This document shows, piece after piece, positions 23,897 through 35,800 of a stretch of DNA of 64,000 nt (within the stretch, counting starts at the first letter, position 1; each line of letters begins with the position of its first letter). Source of the stretch: Wuchereria bancrofti (lineage: Eukaryota; Nematoda; Chromadorea; Rhabditida; Onchocercidae); contig SSBO01000003.1 in NCBI GenBank assembly GCA_005281725.1, positions 1,077,396 to 1,141,395 on the forward strand, in the 5' to 3' direction. Position numbers and translations under genes: made by a program. The notes below the pieces were generated by a model that saw nothing but the letters and a program-made list of their open reading frames with translations, was not told where the DNA came from and did not search any database.

Positions 23897-25737
23897 TTAC
23901 GTGTTAAATTCCCATTCAGGATAATAATGTTGTCGCATTCGCTCAATCAGTCTTTTGACTCGTGGATATTTATCATCTAATATATCCGTTACTGGCTGAC
24001 GAAATGGTAAATAATATGATGTGGCCAAATGTCCAAAAACTGTGAAGTCAGACTATAAAAGAATATAAGCCAGTTCTCAGCCCAAAAATTTGAAAACTTT
24101 AATAACTGACTCGACGCATCCTTACATCATTCGGTCCTCAAAATAAATCTAAGAAAGAATCAAAAATGCTTACACACTATATTTTAAACAGTAATTTAGA
24201 ATATTTTATAATATTATTTTTGTGTTAATATGCCGATACATTATTTAATTTGTTTTTTTTTCCAAAGATATACAAATTTGATAAAAAGAGTAATATACAT
24301 ACCGTGGTAGGCTTCACACCAAATAAGAATTTTTTATCACCTAAGATTACATCAATTGCAGCAATATCTTTTTGCAGCATACTAATAAGATCATTTCTCG
24401 AACACTTACTAAAACCCACGTCCACGAATATCCGATGCACCTAAATTAGTTTCACCCGTTTCATAAGATACAACTGTGATAGATTCCTTGAAAAAATTAA
24501 AATAGTAAAATCCAACACTCTTCGACCTATTCGGTGAATGAAGCAAACTCTTATATAATGAAGAAATTCACAAAAATTAGTAAAGAATGAAATAAATCTT
24601 TATGTTAACAAAATAAGTGTAACCTTGCCAAGGAAAGGATATATCGTACCACGCATAAACCATCGCTTGATTAACGACGGTTCCATTCCTTGTGCAAATT
24701 TAGACAAATTTTCTACGAATATGAAATAAAGCAACAAGCTAAAAATCAAATTCATAATAAATATATGTATATATCGTTTTCACAATGGTACTTCTAAGAT
24801 GAATAAAAATTAGCACTTACTAATGCGTATTGCGTTCAATCATCCGATCAATAGCTCGAGCAACGCCAATATCAACGTCCACCAACTCATCCTGAAAAAA
24901 GGAAATCAAACTAAAACTAAAGCACCACAATATTTTTTGTTAATTACAGCATGAATGCCGAAATAGTTGGTAACACCGGAAAAAAAAAACGTGATCCACA
25001 ATAATTCAGATAATCGTAATTTGGATATCTGACCTATCAAATTCTTCTTACATTTAAACTGAAATGTTTCTGCAGTCGCTCCATGATGAGCTGTGAATCG
25101 GAAAATTTCTCGCCATTCAACTCGATGAATGGAAAATACCTTTCCCATGGTTGAAAATTCCAGTAATTCCGCAGCTGAAGAATTTTTTAAAAAGGATAAA
25201 AGATTTTAACAATCAAATTTCTAAAAGGTTGAGATTTACTTAAAGCCAAAGGTTAGAAAATATATTAACCATACCAATATCACGCGTCTTTTAAATGAGG
25301 ACTTCTTTCGTGACTTTACAACTGATATCAATTTTCAGATTACTATATTAATAATAATCTGTAACATGACTTAGTTAAATTAAAGTAAAATCCCAGAAAT
25401 ATGGAAATTAACAAGTATAGTGGCAAATTTTCTTTCTTACTATAGAAATAAAGCAAACATTTTCCAACTTCAAAGAAGATATCCTGATGCAGATACATCC
25501 TACCTCATGTTTCAGTTCGTTTGCTCGTAACCAAGTCTCAAGTTTGAAGCAAAATGGTGAAATATTGGGAGATGATGAAGCTCGATTGAACTGGTAAAGG
25601 TAAACAACATCTTTTTTCCACTTTTTATTATAAATTTTGGAAGTGCTGAAAAGTAACAGAAACAAAAGGTAACACCAAATAAATGCAATCAATAACGTAA
25701 AAGTCCGTTCTCCTTTCTGGAACTTCATAATTTGCAA
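23897..25737 (-). CDS. CDR/FAXC-like GST-fold membrane-anchored protein
   Basis: Six exons join in phase to 278 residues: 25504-25737, 25052-25174, 24821-24891, 24624-24738, 24303-24440, 23897-24052. Residues about 13-34 are hydrophobic (FTLLIAFIWCYLLFLLLF), a likely signal anchor. KKDVVYLYQFNR and PNISPFCFKLETWLR form the thioredoxin-fold half typical of the C. elegans cadmium-responsive (CDR) and failed-axon-connections families. YFPFIELNGEKFSDSQLI is the substrate-fold core. The helical C-terminal half has DKKFLFG and ends HYYPEWEFNT before the stop at 23897-23899. In worms, cdr-1 is induced by cadmium and associated with lysosomes; the function of this copy is inferred. The serine/tyrosine of classical cytosolic GSTs is not in its usual place, so glutathione transferase activity should not be assumed. 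Confidence 0.88.
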
Positions 25738-26805
25738 TACTTCACAAATGAAAAAATTTCCTAAAACTTTAAGACTTCCGGCATTACACGTAAGATTCAG
25801 CTAGTCAATAAGCATTAATTCAACCTTTTAATTAAATTGATACGACTAAATGGTGAGAATGGCAATAAAATGAAACACAGGTTAAGTCTTCAGTGAAAAG
25901 ACTTTTTTTGTTTTTTTAAAAAACCATTCACATAAGTATATTTCACGATAAAATTTATAAGCTGCTAATTAATATCACATTGAAATGTGGAGAATAAAAT
26001 TAAAACAATCACAGAACGATAGAACTACCTCAAACATTTCTTGTAATGATAAATGATTACCTATTTTTTGTAGAAAAACGTGATAGGACAGTTGGATTTC
26101 CACGTGACACTGTAGTAACACTATTCGACACCACAGCTGTATTTATTCTAGTTAAAGTAGCTTTCTGGCGTAAGCAATTACTTATCATTTGCATTTCCAC
26201 TTTATGTTTAAATAATTATCAACCAAGTAAACCGATTAACCACATCTGCAACATCACTATTTTTAAAGTTTTAATAAAGATGTGAACTGCTAATTTTTTC
26301 GTTGGAACAACAAGATCTATTAGAAGTTTCCGATTACAGCCACTTTTTTTTTTTTGACAAAAACTTGACATTAATAAAACCTTTATTTATTTGTCAGACA
26401 ATAGTTTGCTAAAAATATATAAAACAGTACAGGACTAGTAAAAATTAACAATGAAAAATGTATTCAAATTTATTTCGATGTTTCATGAAGAAAATGTGAA
26501 ACAAAAAAAGCATTGTTATTTGACATTATATGAAACCATTTATATCTGTCACAAATCAATCGTTAAAGTAAGAAAAAAAAAACGATATTTGATTGAGTGA
26601 AAAGAAACTAATCTGTGTTATTGCATCGCTTTTTTATAATTCGTACATACAAAAAATACATTCCATAATGCATTTTATTCAATATACACATCAGAAGAAT
26701 TAACAGAAATATGTCAGCACTAGTAAAAAGGAAGATCGAGAAATTTAACTCATACAAAAACCTTCTTACATAGAACAATTTTCTTTTTTTTTTTATTTCT
26801 ATATC
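25738..26805. other. Intergenic region upstream of the CDR-like gene
   Basis: About 1.07 kb between the start of the CDR-like gene and the stop of the small membrane protein, both on minus. It should hold the CDR-like promoter. I looked for GATAA-type and metal-response-like cores but cannot support any specific site. A plus-strand open frame at 26046-26285 has no family resemblance. Confidence 0.5.
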
Positions 26806-27175
26806 TTATTGTTGAAATTTACGAATATATTCTCTAACGCCAGCTTGACGACGCTTTCTCTGCTCTTTTTCTGTCCAAACCATAAATACTACAAAGCAAA
26901 TTTTCAGTAAAACATATCGAAATATTAGAACAAGGAACCTTTAAACTCAAATACTAATCTATTAAATGTATGTTTGTATTAAGAAAAAAAAAAACTCTTA
27001 TTTTTAGCCTCTGAAACTGTTGGAAAATTGAGAGAAAGACTGCTTAAGTATATTTCAATTCTGAACCACTTGACTAACCTGTAGAAAACATGGCGAAGAA
27101 CAATGACACTATAAATGTGGTCCTACCATAACCTTTCTCTGACCCTTTTTTGAAGAACGTATTCAACAACCGCAT
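26806..27175 (-). CDS. Small single-pass membrane protein, 59 aa (possible PET117-like)
   Basis: Two exons (27079-27175 and 26806-26888) join in phase across a GTTAG donor and a TTTGTAG acceptor, giving 59 residues. The N-terminus is basic (MRLLNTFFKK), followed by a hydrophobic helix (TTFIVSLFFAMFSTVFMVW) and a basic tail (KEQRKRRQAGVREYIRKFQQ). The layout of one N-terminal helix followed by an R/Q-rich tail with GV-R resembles PET117, a mitochondrial factor for cytochrome c oxidase assembly. The match is weak, and other small integral membrane proteins are possible. The clean splice phase and codon content argue that it is a real gene, although it is shorter than usual cut-offs. Confidence 0.55.
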
Positions 27176-28864
27176 TCGAATAAAATAACGATACTTCTTT
27201 ACCACCAACAATTTCACAGCATACACTTCTTAGATATTTCTTGAAAAAATGATACATCAAGAAAAATCACATCTTACTAGTTGATAAAGAAATCAATCAC
27301 CGTGCAGAACTATTTTAAGACCATTCAAAATGAATTATCCTTAATCTCAAAATGACTATCTATCACTCTGATAGAGGCAGTAAACAAAAACAAAGGATTT
27401 GAACTGAGACACTCTATTTACGGTGATTCATCGATAATTGATAAAAGAAGCCGAATTGAATAGATGCTTTTCGCACTGGTAATATACATTTGTTAGCATG
27501 ATAAAATCTAAATCCAAAGTTTTTATGACCAGTTGCAACAACCACAAAGTAAATATACACGTACTTGCTTACAAAATAAACATAAACAATAAATGTAATG
27601 ATCTTACCAAAGCACATTTATACAATAGGCACAAAATTAGCACTTCCATCATAGAATTAATGTTTTGATGCTATTTAATTGGGTAAAATACATTTCTTTA
27701 ATAGCTCATTAGAACAATCTCAAATGCAGAAACATATTTTCAAATTCAGAAACATCTGCAATCTTACAAATATAATTTCTTCTACAGAATTTTACAGAGC
27801 TTATTACAAGAATTTCAACTTCTCCTTGAGAAAAAAAATCCAAAAACAAGAACTATGGAGAGCATAAAATTGTAGATGGTTAACAGAACGGATCATAAAC
27901 ATTTTGAGCAAGGCGAATACACGAAAAAATATGTGAAAACTTATTAAATTATAAATTTTAAATTATAAAAATCTAACAAGAATTCCACGATATTTTGAAT
28001 CCGTCTGACATTAAAAAACACCGATTACAAATAAAAATTTGAGGAAATATTTTGCAAAGTGAGTGAGGCATCCAATACTTCAAATTTTAAAACTGCGAAT
28101 ATTTCGCAGAAGTAAAAACTCTCTCCTTCCCTCTCATCTCCATATTACCTCAGGAATGAAAAAAAAAAACATCAGAAATGAAACGCTATAAATTCATTTT
28201 ATTCCTTCCATTCTCCTCATCCGTTTTCGAATTAGGACGATTTATCCACTTACAAAATGGAATTTGAATGGAAAGATTAGCAAAAACAGTAACGAGAAAT
28301 CTTAAACAAACAATCAGCATGCTTGAGACCATAATGCCACCGAACAAAACAGAAGCAATAGAACTCAAACAATAACATTTCTGAGATCATAATGCTACCA
28401 AAAAAAAAAGCATAACGATTTAGAAACTGGGAAGTGATATTTATACAACTAAAGGAGACTTTTTCATATGTAATATAAGATGCTACAATATAAAACCTAC
28501 AGTTTTTTTAACAATTTAATCTAAAAGACACTCAACATCTATCGTTTTTGAATCATTGGAATGTTTCGAGTTTTAGTAACAAAATATCATACTAAATAAT
28601 TTCTGTTCTAACTTAAGATGGCTAGTGTTCAACATAAAGAAATAACAAGTAACTCAGTACTTCTTAAATTTATCATGCAAATGCTTTACAAAAAACTCCA
28701 GAAATGAACAATTCGTTAACATCTATTAAATTAACAGTGAGAAAGTTAAGGCAGAAAAAAAAAACACCAAAAATTAATGAAGTATCCGACAACCTCATTT
28801 TCAACTTTAAAAATAAAAAAAAAAAAACAAAACCGTATTATGAAAGCATTCAAAGAATATATTA
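27176..28864. other. Intergenic region between VPS13D and the small membrane protein
   Basis: About 1.7 kb downstream of the VPS13D stop codon. Minus-strand open frames at 27414-27617 and 28186-28368 have hydrophobic stretches but no splice or family support. A diverged short duplication (gagaccataatgccaccgaa and gagatcataatgctaccaaa) occurs near 28325 and 28383. Confidence 0.5.
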
Positions 28865-31800
28865 TCAAAGAATGTCAAAATCATCTACAGTATTTAGTGT
28901 TCTTTTCCCATGATCATACAGTTGCTTAGCCCGACCCACCTTTTCACAAAGTCTTTTCGCTACTTCGAAACGATTACACCATATGTGGGGTAAACGCTGT
29001 CTTCGGCCAGGTGAAACCTCTAACACTACTTCTGAAAAAACTTCATTTAATCATCCAACCTGAAGTCTATTGTGAAGTTTTAACAATTGAGAGCATTTAT
29101 TTGTCAAATGAAACTACAGAAGTAACTTACTGAAAAAGTAGTATGAATTTTTAAAAAAATAATGGAAAGTTTTTTAATGGATTTTTACGAATTTTACGTT
29201 GAAAAGTCGTTTATAAAAATAAGAAAGAATTCCAACTATTCAATCCTTTCTTTCGAATGCTGATATTAAAAACCTGCTTCATTATGATTCAAATAAAGTT
29301 TTAAACTGGTAAAACAACATAATCTTACTAGTGAAATTCTTTTCAGCAGTGCAAAATTAATTACAAGCACTTAGTTATTGCAGCGAGGGAAAAATGTGTA
29401 AATTATAACTTGAAACTGAGCAATCCAAAAACGCAAAAAAAGGCAAACGATACCTATGGTTCCAAAGAAGCTATTTTTTTCACTGACAGGAACTGCCTGA
29501 ATTAATTTAAGTTGTTTATAAGGTATTCTTTGCACCACACTGCTGGGTTCTAAATCAATTTGTCGGACAATATAACACTGCTCGGAACAAACCAAAGCAT
29601 ACTGTTTTACTCGGTTTTTGATTGTTGCTTGATCCAATAACATTTCTACATCCAGTAGCCTACAAACCACACCAACTAAAATTTCAAAATCAAACAATGT
29701 TAACGTAGAATAAAGTTAGGTATGGTGCCTCCCACACAGCTTTCATATAATACTTTTTTTTCATATGTCTTCTCTAGGCCAAAGCTTACATTTCATTCGT
29801 AGCGAATCCACTAATTCTCAAAAGCTCTAATTGAGCATATGCAAGCCGTTCGGAATAGCACGGCAAAAGCGACTGTAAATTCATTGTAACCCGTGGTAAT
29901 CGGACACGATGTAGCGGAAAGTGTGATTTCCTCGCTGAAAAATGCATAAAATTAGATCAAAATACCAAAGAATCAAGAAAATTAAAATTTTTTGTGAAGC
30001 AGCACAGCAGCTAACGATGAATTATGACTGTCCTTTATCGATACTTTATCAGTATGACTGCCGACAACTTTAATTCAAGCATATTAAAATGGTTAAAATG
30101 TACTTGATGGACCGCCAACTATTTCTTTAACAGCTGAAGCTGTTCCTTCGACCAAATCAAAAATTCCTTGTACAGGCTTTGTTACAGTGTCCACAGCACC
30201 AGTTGTAATTCCACGCACAGCACCCTACATTATGCCAATCATAAATTTTCTTACATAGCTGTCAGGTATCATTATGCTAATTTTACATTCATCTCATAAA
30301 ATTTCGTCTCCATGGAACAAGGTCTTAATATCAGTGTACTTAACTGCAATTCGAAATTATGTGACAACGAATTGAATATATTCAAACAGCCAAAATTCTC
30401 GATTCTAAAGGATTTCATTTTAAAAATCAACTCACAGTAAGCCCGCCTTTACGGCTTTCGTTGTATGTGTTAGTCAAAATAGCAGTTAAACCACCCAAAA
30501 CACCAACACCCAAACCCTGAAAAAATAACAATTTCAACTTAGCTCACTTTGACAAATTTTTTTCCATCTTATATAAACATGCAAATTTGAAATTTATACT
30601 TTACAGAAGCTGAAAACATGACAAACTTAAGCAGTAATAAAATATATTAAACTGTAACTTTATAAAATCCTGAAAATATTGCGAGCTAAGTGTCAGTACA
30701 CTTAACAAGAAAGCAACTAACCTTCACACCACAATAAAGATGAGCAAGAGCGGTATTACTGTCCGCCTGCGGCTGACAACGTAACATTCGTCGTCTCATC
30801 ATTTCATGTCGTTCGTCGAACGTTAACGCACCGACACCGGTAGCCATTGATGACGCTACCTGCAAAACGCATTGTTTTAGTTACAAAGTAAATCTGAAGA
30901 TATCTACTATTATTACAATTGTTACTGGAACTTTTTAATGATGTAGGTCACATTTACCTATAGAAATACTGCAAATTTTATTTCAACATAATCAACAGAA
31001 ATGCTTCGTCCAGTTATTCATTTTTAATTGCAATTCTAAATAATTCTATCTACGAAATTTCTTTCATCAAACTTTATAAAATGTGTATTATCAATCCGAT
31101 GAATATCATTTAAGATGAGACAGTACATGTTCATTACCTTTGATAGACTGTTAGTAAAACAATATCCTAAGCCGCTAACGAAACCACCCAAATTGCCTTC
31201 GAACAATAGTCCTTCAAAACTTTCCTTTAAATCAGAAGCAAGACCCAACGGATTACCGAAAGCATCCATTGTCACTATGATATTGAAGGTCTGATTTTTT
31301 AACTCTTCTGAAAAATTAAACTTTGATTTCTTGCAAACTTGAACCACCATCTCAAATGGTAAGGTGAATAATGTGAACAATAGTTTTAAATAATATAAGT
31401 ATTGCTATTAAAACTATCTATGATATTGGGAAATGATCACTGTATTGCAATCACAGAGCAATAATAAGTGTTGAAATAGATCAAACAAGGAGTGCGAGTA
31501 AATAATTAAATTAAAATCAATTTAAGCAAGATAAAATTTGCTAAAAAAGTTTTTTAAACTAACCGAGATAAAATTTGTTGAGTGTTTCAACCAGAAACGA
31601 AAACGTCTCAAAATATCGAAACTGTCGAAATGGAGGAAGAGAAATCATTGCATTTTCAAAACTGACCAGTTTCACATTGAATTGCCGCTTCAGTTTTCGC
31701 AAATCAGGTGGAAGGCCACTTATGCCAATTGTTACAACTAAATAATAAAACTATCACCAGCAAACTTAAAGTTAGAGACTTCATATTATCTAAAAAGAGT

Positions 31801-32820
31801 AACCTGAAAGCGCCACAGCACCAATTTCCAAGTCAAATGTTCCAAAATAACATCTACGCGCTTGTACCCGATCTAATTTATCAAGCTCCGTGTTTGGTGG
31901 CTGCAATAACGTATTAGGCTTCATACTTTCAGCAGCTTCCGTTTCTAAAAAATAAAATATCTTGATGATTAAAATTGGCAGCATAACAAATATTTGCTTT
32001 GAACAAAAATATTTGAGATTTATCAAGACCTTTTTTCAAGGACCAAATATATATATGATAATTCATAAGAATGGAAATTGGAATTCATATGCAAATTAAC
32101 ATACTTTGCACAAACTGAACAATTTTCCATAACAATGTTTCATCGAGTTGTACGGACAAATCACACATTTTCAACCGAAAACACTAAAAATAAAAAATGC
32201 ATACAATAAAGCAAATTTTAGGTTACAATTCGCCTACAATCATTCTTACTGTAAAAAAAATTATTTGGTTTAAAATTCCGTATATGTATATATACATAAT
32301 AAAGATAAAAAAGCAAATATTTGTTAAAGTTTAATTTAATAAAGTAATTTAATTTGTAAATAACGCACGTCAAACGCATCATAATGTTCCAGTGGCGTCC
32401 AATTCATTTCTAATTTCAAAGCAGGAACCGAAACATGCGATTCTTGAAGACCTGGATCAGTACCTGTCATATCTTGTTGACAGAACAAAACCTGCCATCG
32501 ATCTGTTGTCAGCAGTTGGTTATCAGCCTGAAAATGAAAATATAAAAGTAATATTAAAAATATTAAATATAAAAGCTTCAAAAAACTTTAAAAAAACGTA
32601 ATATTCGAGTAAAGTAAGCCAGCCAGTTCTAATTACCAGTTAATTTGTATTCGTTTCAAAACAAATCGAACCTGAATCACTTCAACGCTACCGGTAATTT
32701 GATATGTTGGACCTTGACGATTCACATGCAGTACTATTCCTTGAAATCGTGCATAAATCAGTTCTTCATGTAATCCATTGATGAAAGACAGCCCAATACC
32801 TACAAAAACCATATTCAATA
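28865..32820 (-). other. C-terminal region of VPS13D (APT1-like and tail)
   Basis: Exons encode [36 protein letters not shown] (about 32110-32190), [13 protein letters not shown] (about 31600-31680), [19 protein letters not shown] (about 31190-31290), [20 protein letters not shown] (about 30160-30230) and the last exon 28865-29031. This is the conserved VPS13 C-terminus involved in membrane targeting. Confidence 0.85.
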
Positions 32821-35800
32821 CGAGATTCTTTGTATCCAGAATTTAAACAACAGAAGGTACAACAGGGTGAAATGATTAAATGATAGCACAATATTTCAAA
32901 AACGAAAAAATTGCAGTGCAGTGTTTCATACTATTCAATAAAATATATATATATCATGAAGTGAAATAATGTACGTCACGTGGGACATCGATTAATTATT
33001 TCCTACTATCTGAAGATCAAATTATATAATTGCGATTGCATTTTTAAATATTAAAAAGTTAATATTTTTAAGCAAAAGCGAAATAATGATTGATTTTGTA
33101 CAGTCCTTTGGAGGATATAAAAATCTAGGAAACCTACCATTTTGCATCGAAACATTCAGTTCAAAATTCCATACATTGTTAAAGTTTGTTTCGCAACCAT
33201 TGGATGGTGGTTGCAAATGAAATAGCTGACCAGAACGGTACATTGCATGTGTCTGACATGATTTCTGCCGATCCGTTATGCGAACTACCTTCAAATATAT
33301 CTCGTCAACCTCTTGTAACAAAACATTACAAATACACTCAGCTTTTTCTTCTTTTTTTTAAGAAGAACCTAATAGCTCTGATTTACTAATTTGAATAATT
33401 TGAATTTGGAAAAAAATTCATGGATTTAACAAAACATGATAAATTACGCTATTTTATCAGAAATCATAAAACTGTAGGGATTTAGAACTAGTTTTGCGTA
33501 CGGAGAAAGTGACTGAGCTAAAATTAGAACTACAACTAAAAAATTGAATTTGAAAAACTAGTGAAAAAAGTAAAAGTTACCAAAGTAGGTCCTCTGTGAA
33601 AACATTCTACATCTAAAATGCCACTTCCTGGGAGTTGCGACTGTAACTCCCATATCTGCTCAAGTGGAATTCCTTTCTTATTCAATATAGATTTCTTATT
33701 TGGGATAGCAAGTACGACTTCTGTTCTGCGCGCCTCAACAAACATTCCTTCCACTTTACAACGTAATTGCTTTTCCTGGAAATTTCATCCAATTGTAACA
33801 ATATAAAATAAATTCTTACCAAGACAGAATTTCAAAAGCTAATTTATATACTCATTTAACTAAGCACTACAATTTCATGTAGTGTACATAATTTTTTTTA
33901 ATGAGTATTTTATAGTGTTAAGTATCATTACAATTTTCCAGTGTGTTCTGCAGCGGGAAAACAAACATCTAAGACTATTCATTCTTACCGATGTAAATTG
34001 CCATTTTTGAAAACGGTCCCTTGCCGAATTTCGTTTCAGCATCATTAACACAAATCCACCATTATCCAGAACGTCAAGTACGTAGCGTTCTCCCATTTTT
34101 GCACGATTATTCATTCCAATATTTTCAAGACAACCATCTTGTGTAAAACGCCACAACTGATTACGACTACTGTCGCTGGGGTTTAGTTTATTAAGTATTA
34201 CTTTCCCTTTATGCAGCACCTCCAAAGCCAACTCAAGTTCATCTGTGAAGCCATCTTTCGGTTTCCTGCAAAATTTTCTTGAAATTATTTAGTTATAGAG
34301 AAAACAAAATATTCATTAATAAAAGTAAGATGCTATATAAATTCAGAATGAATCTAAGTATGAAGTTCAGTCATGATCGATAAAAACAACAAGTACGGAG
34401 TGCAGCTAAACATTATGATTAGAAGCCAAAAATAATCAACGCAGTAATATAAATAAAAGGAAAATGAAAGCAAATTATCAAAGGGATGAGGTTTTTCATT
34501 CCAAAGAAGAATAACAAAGAAACTACCTGTTGAAAGAATGCGCAAATTTGATAAAAACATCGTTGGTATACACTAAAGGTGGTCCCATTCCTGGCTTTTG
34601 TGGATCATAGAAATTCGATTTGTTCTCGAACACTTGGAGGATCAATAATTTTGGTGCGTAATGGTCGTCCCAAGCATAATCTACTGCACTTCGTGCTTTA
34701 CAAATCGTACGCAAATGAGAACAAGACCTATAAGAAGCAAATTCTGTATAACAATGAAATCAAAAAAAAAAAAGTGAGAATGAAAGGTGAGTGACTTTAT
34801 TTATCTTACCTAACAAAAATTAATTGTGATAAGAAAACATTTAAATTTACAAAGAATATATACTATAACGTTTAAATAAAGTACGATTTACTACTGCCTT
34901 ACCTTTCAATTTTTTGCTGATATAACACAGGAACGTCGGATAGATTTTCTAACTGAATTGGTGGTGGGTAGTAACGAACGTCCGTGAAAGTAACGTAAAA
35001 TATAGCACTGTTGAGTATCACCTCAACTCTCAGAAACTGAGGAGTTTCATCTACATCTCTTTAAATGAATAACGTTGGAAGAAAAATAATTTTTGTGTAA
35101 TAAAGAGAAAAATACCTGAACTAGAACTAGTCAACTTATCTTATGAAATATTGTATCTGATCGACTCATGCACTATCAAGCTTGAACAAAAACGCAAAAT
35201 AGGTGTGATAGAATGCATTAATTCTTTTTTTTTTTTTGCTAAATTAGCAGTAAATATGATTTTCCAATCAAACAACTAACAGTATTTAAAGTAATCAAAC
35301 AACTAATAGTATTTAGTGCTATTCTTTTCGAAAAGTTTTACTACCTAAATCTTTTTGCATATATTAATGATCAAAGCTCCCACTATATTTTTTTTATAAA
35401 AATTAAAACCTCATAGTAACATGAAAGGAACTGATAAGATCGATTCTAAATGGACAACTCCAATACTTGACATCATCACGTTTTACACATATCATTCGAT
35501 TATCCTCAAAATTTTCATTCCAAATTAAGCTGCACTTGCTAGCCACTTTTACATGCTCATTGGGTTGCTAAAAAAAAAAAAAAACTTTTTATTAATCAAT
35601 TACTGAGATAAAATGGATAAAAATTTCAGTTCAGTAATTGCTCCTAAATTACTACTGCTTCCTTTAAAGTAAAAATCTAGCTCATAAGTGGAACGACGTC
35701 TGTACATCACTAACTCTCCAATTCTGTGCTATTATATTGCAACTTTCTTCATATCATCTCGCATATTGAATATAATAAAAATCACATACATTGATACGAT

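Noticed and set aside
27414..27617. Minus-strand hydrophobic 67-codon frame
   Set aside because: No in-phase splice partners or family motif; the hydrophobicity follows from AT-rich codons.
28186..28368. Minus-strand 60-codon frame with a membrane-like helix
   Set aside because: It lies just downstream of the VPS13D stop, probably in the 3' UTR, with no independent support.
23897..28864. An operon containing VPS13D, the small protein and the CDR-like gene
   Set aside because: All share a strand, but spacings of 1.1-1.7 kb are large, and no spliced-leader acceptor evidence can be read from sequence alone.
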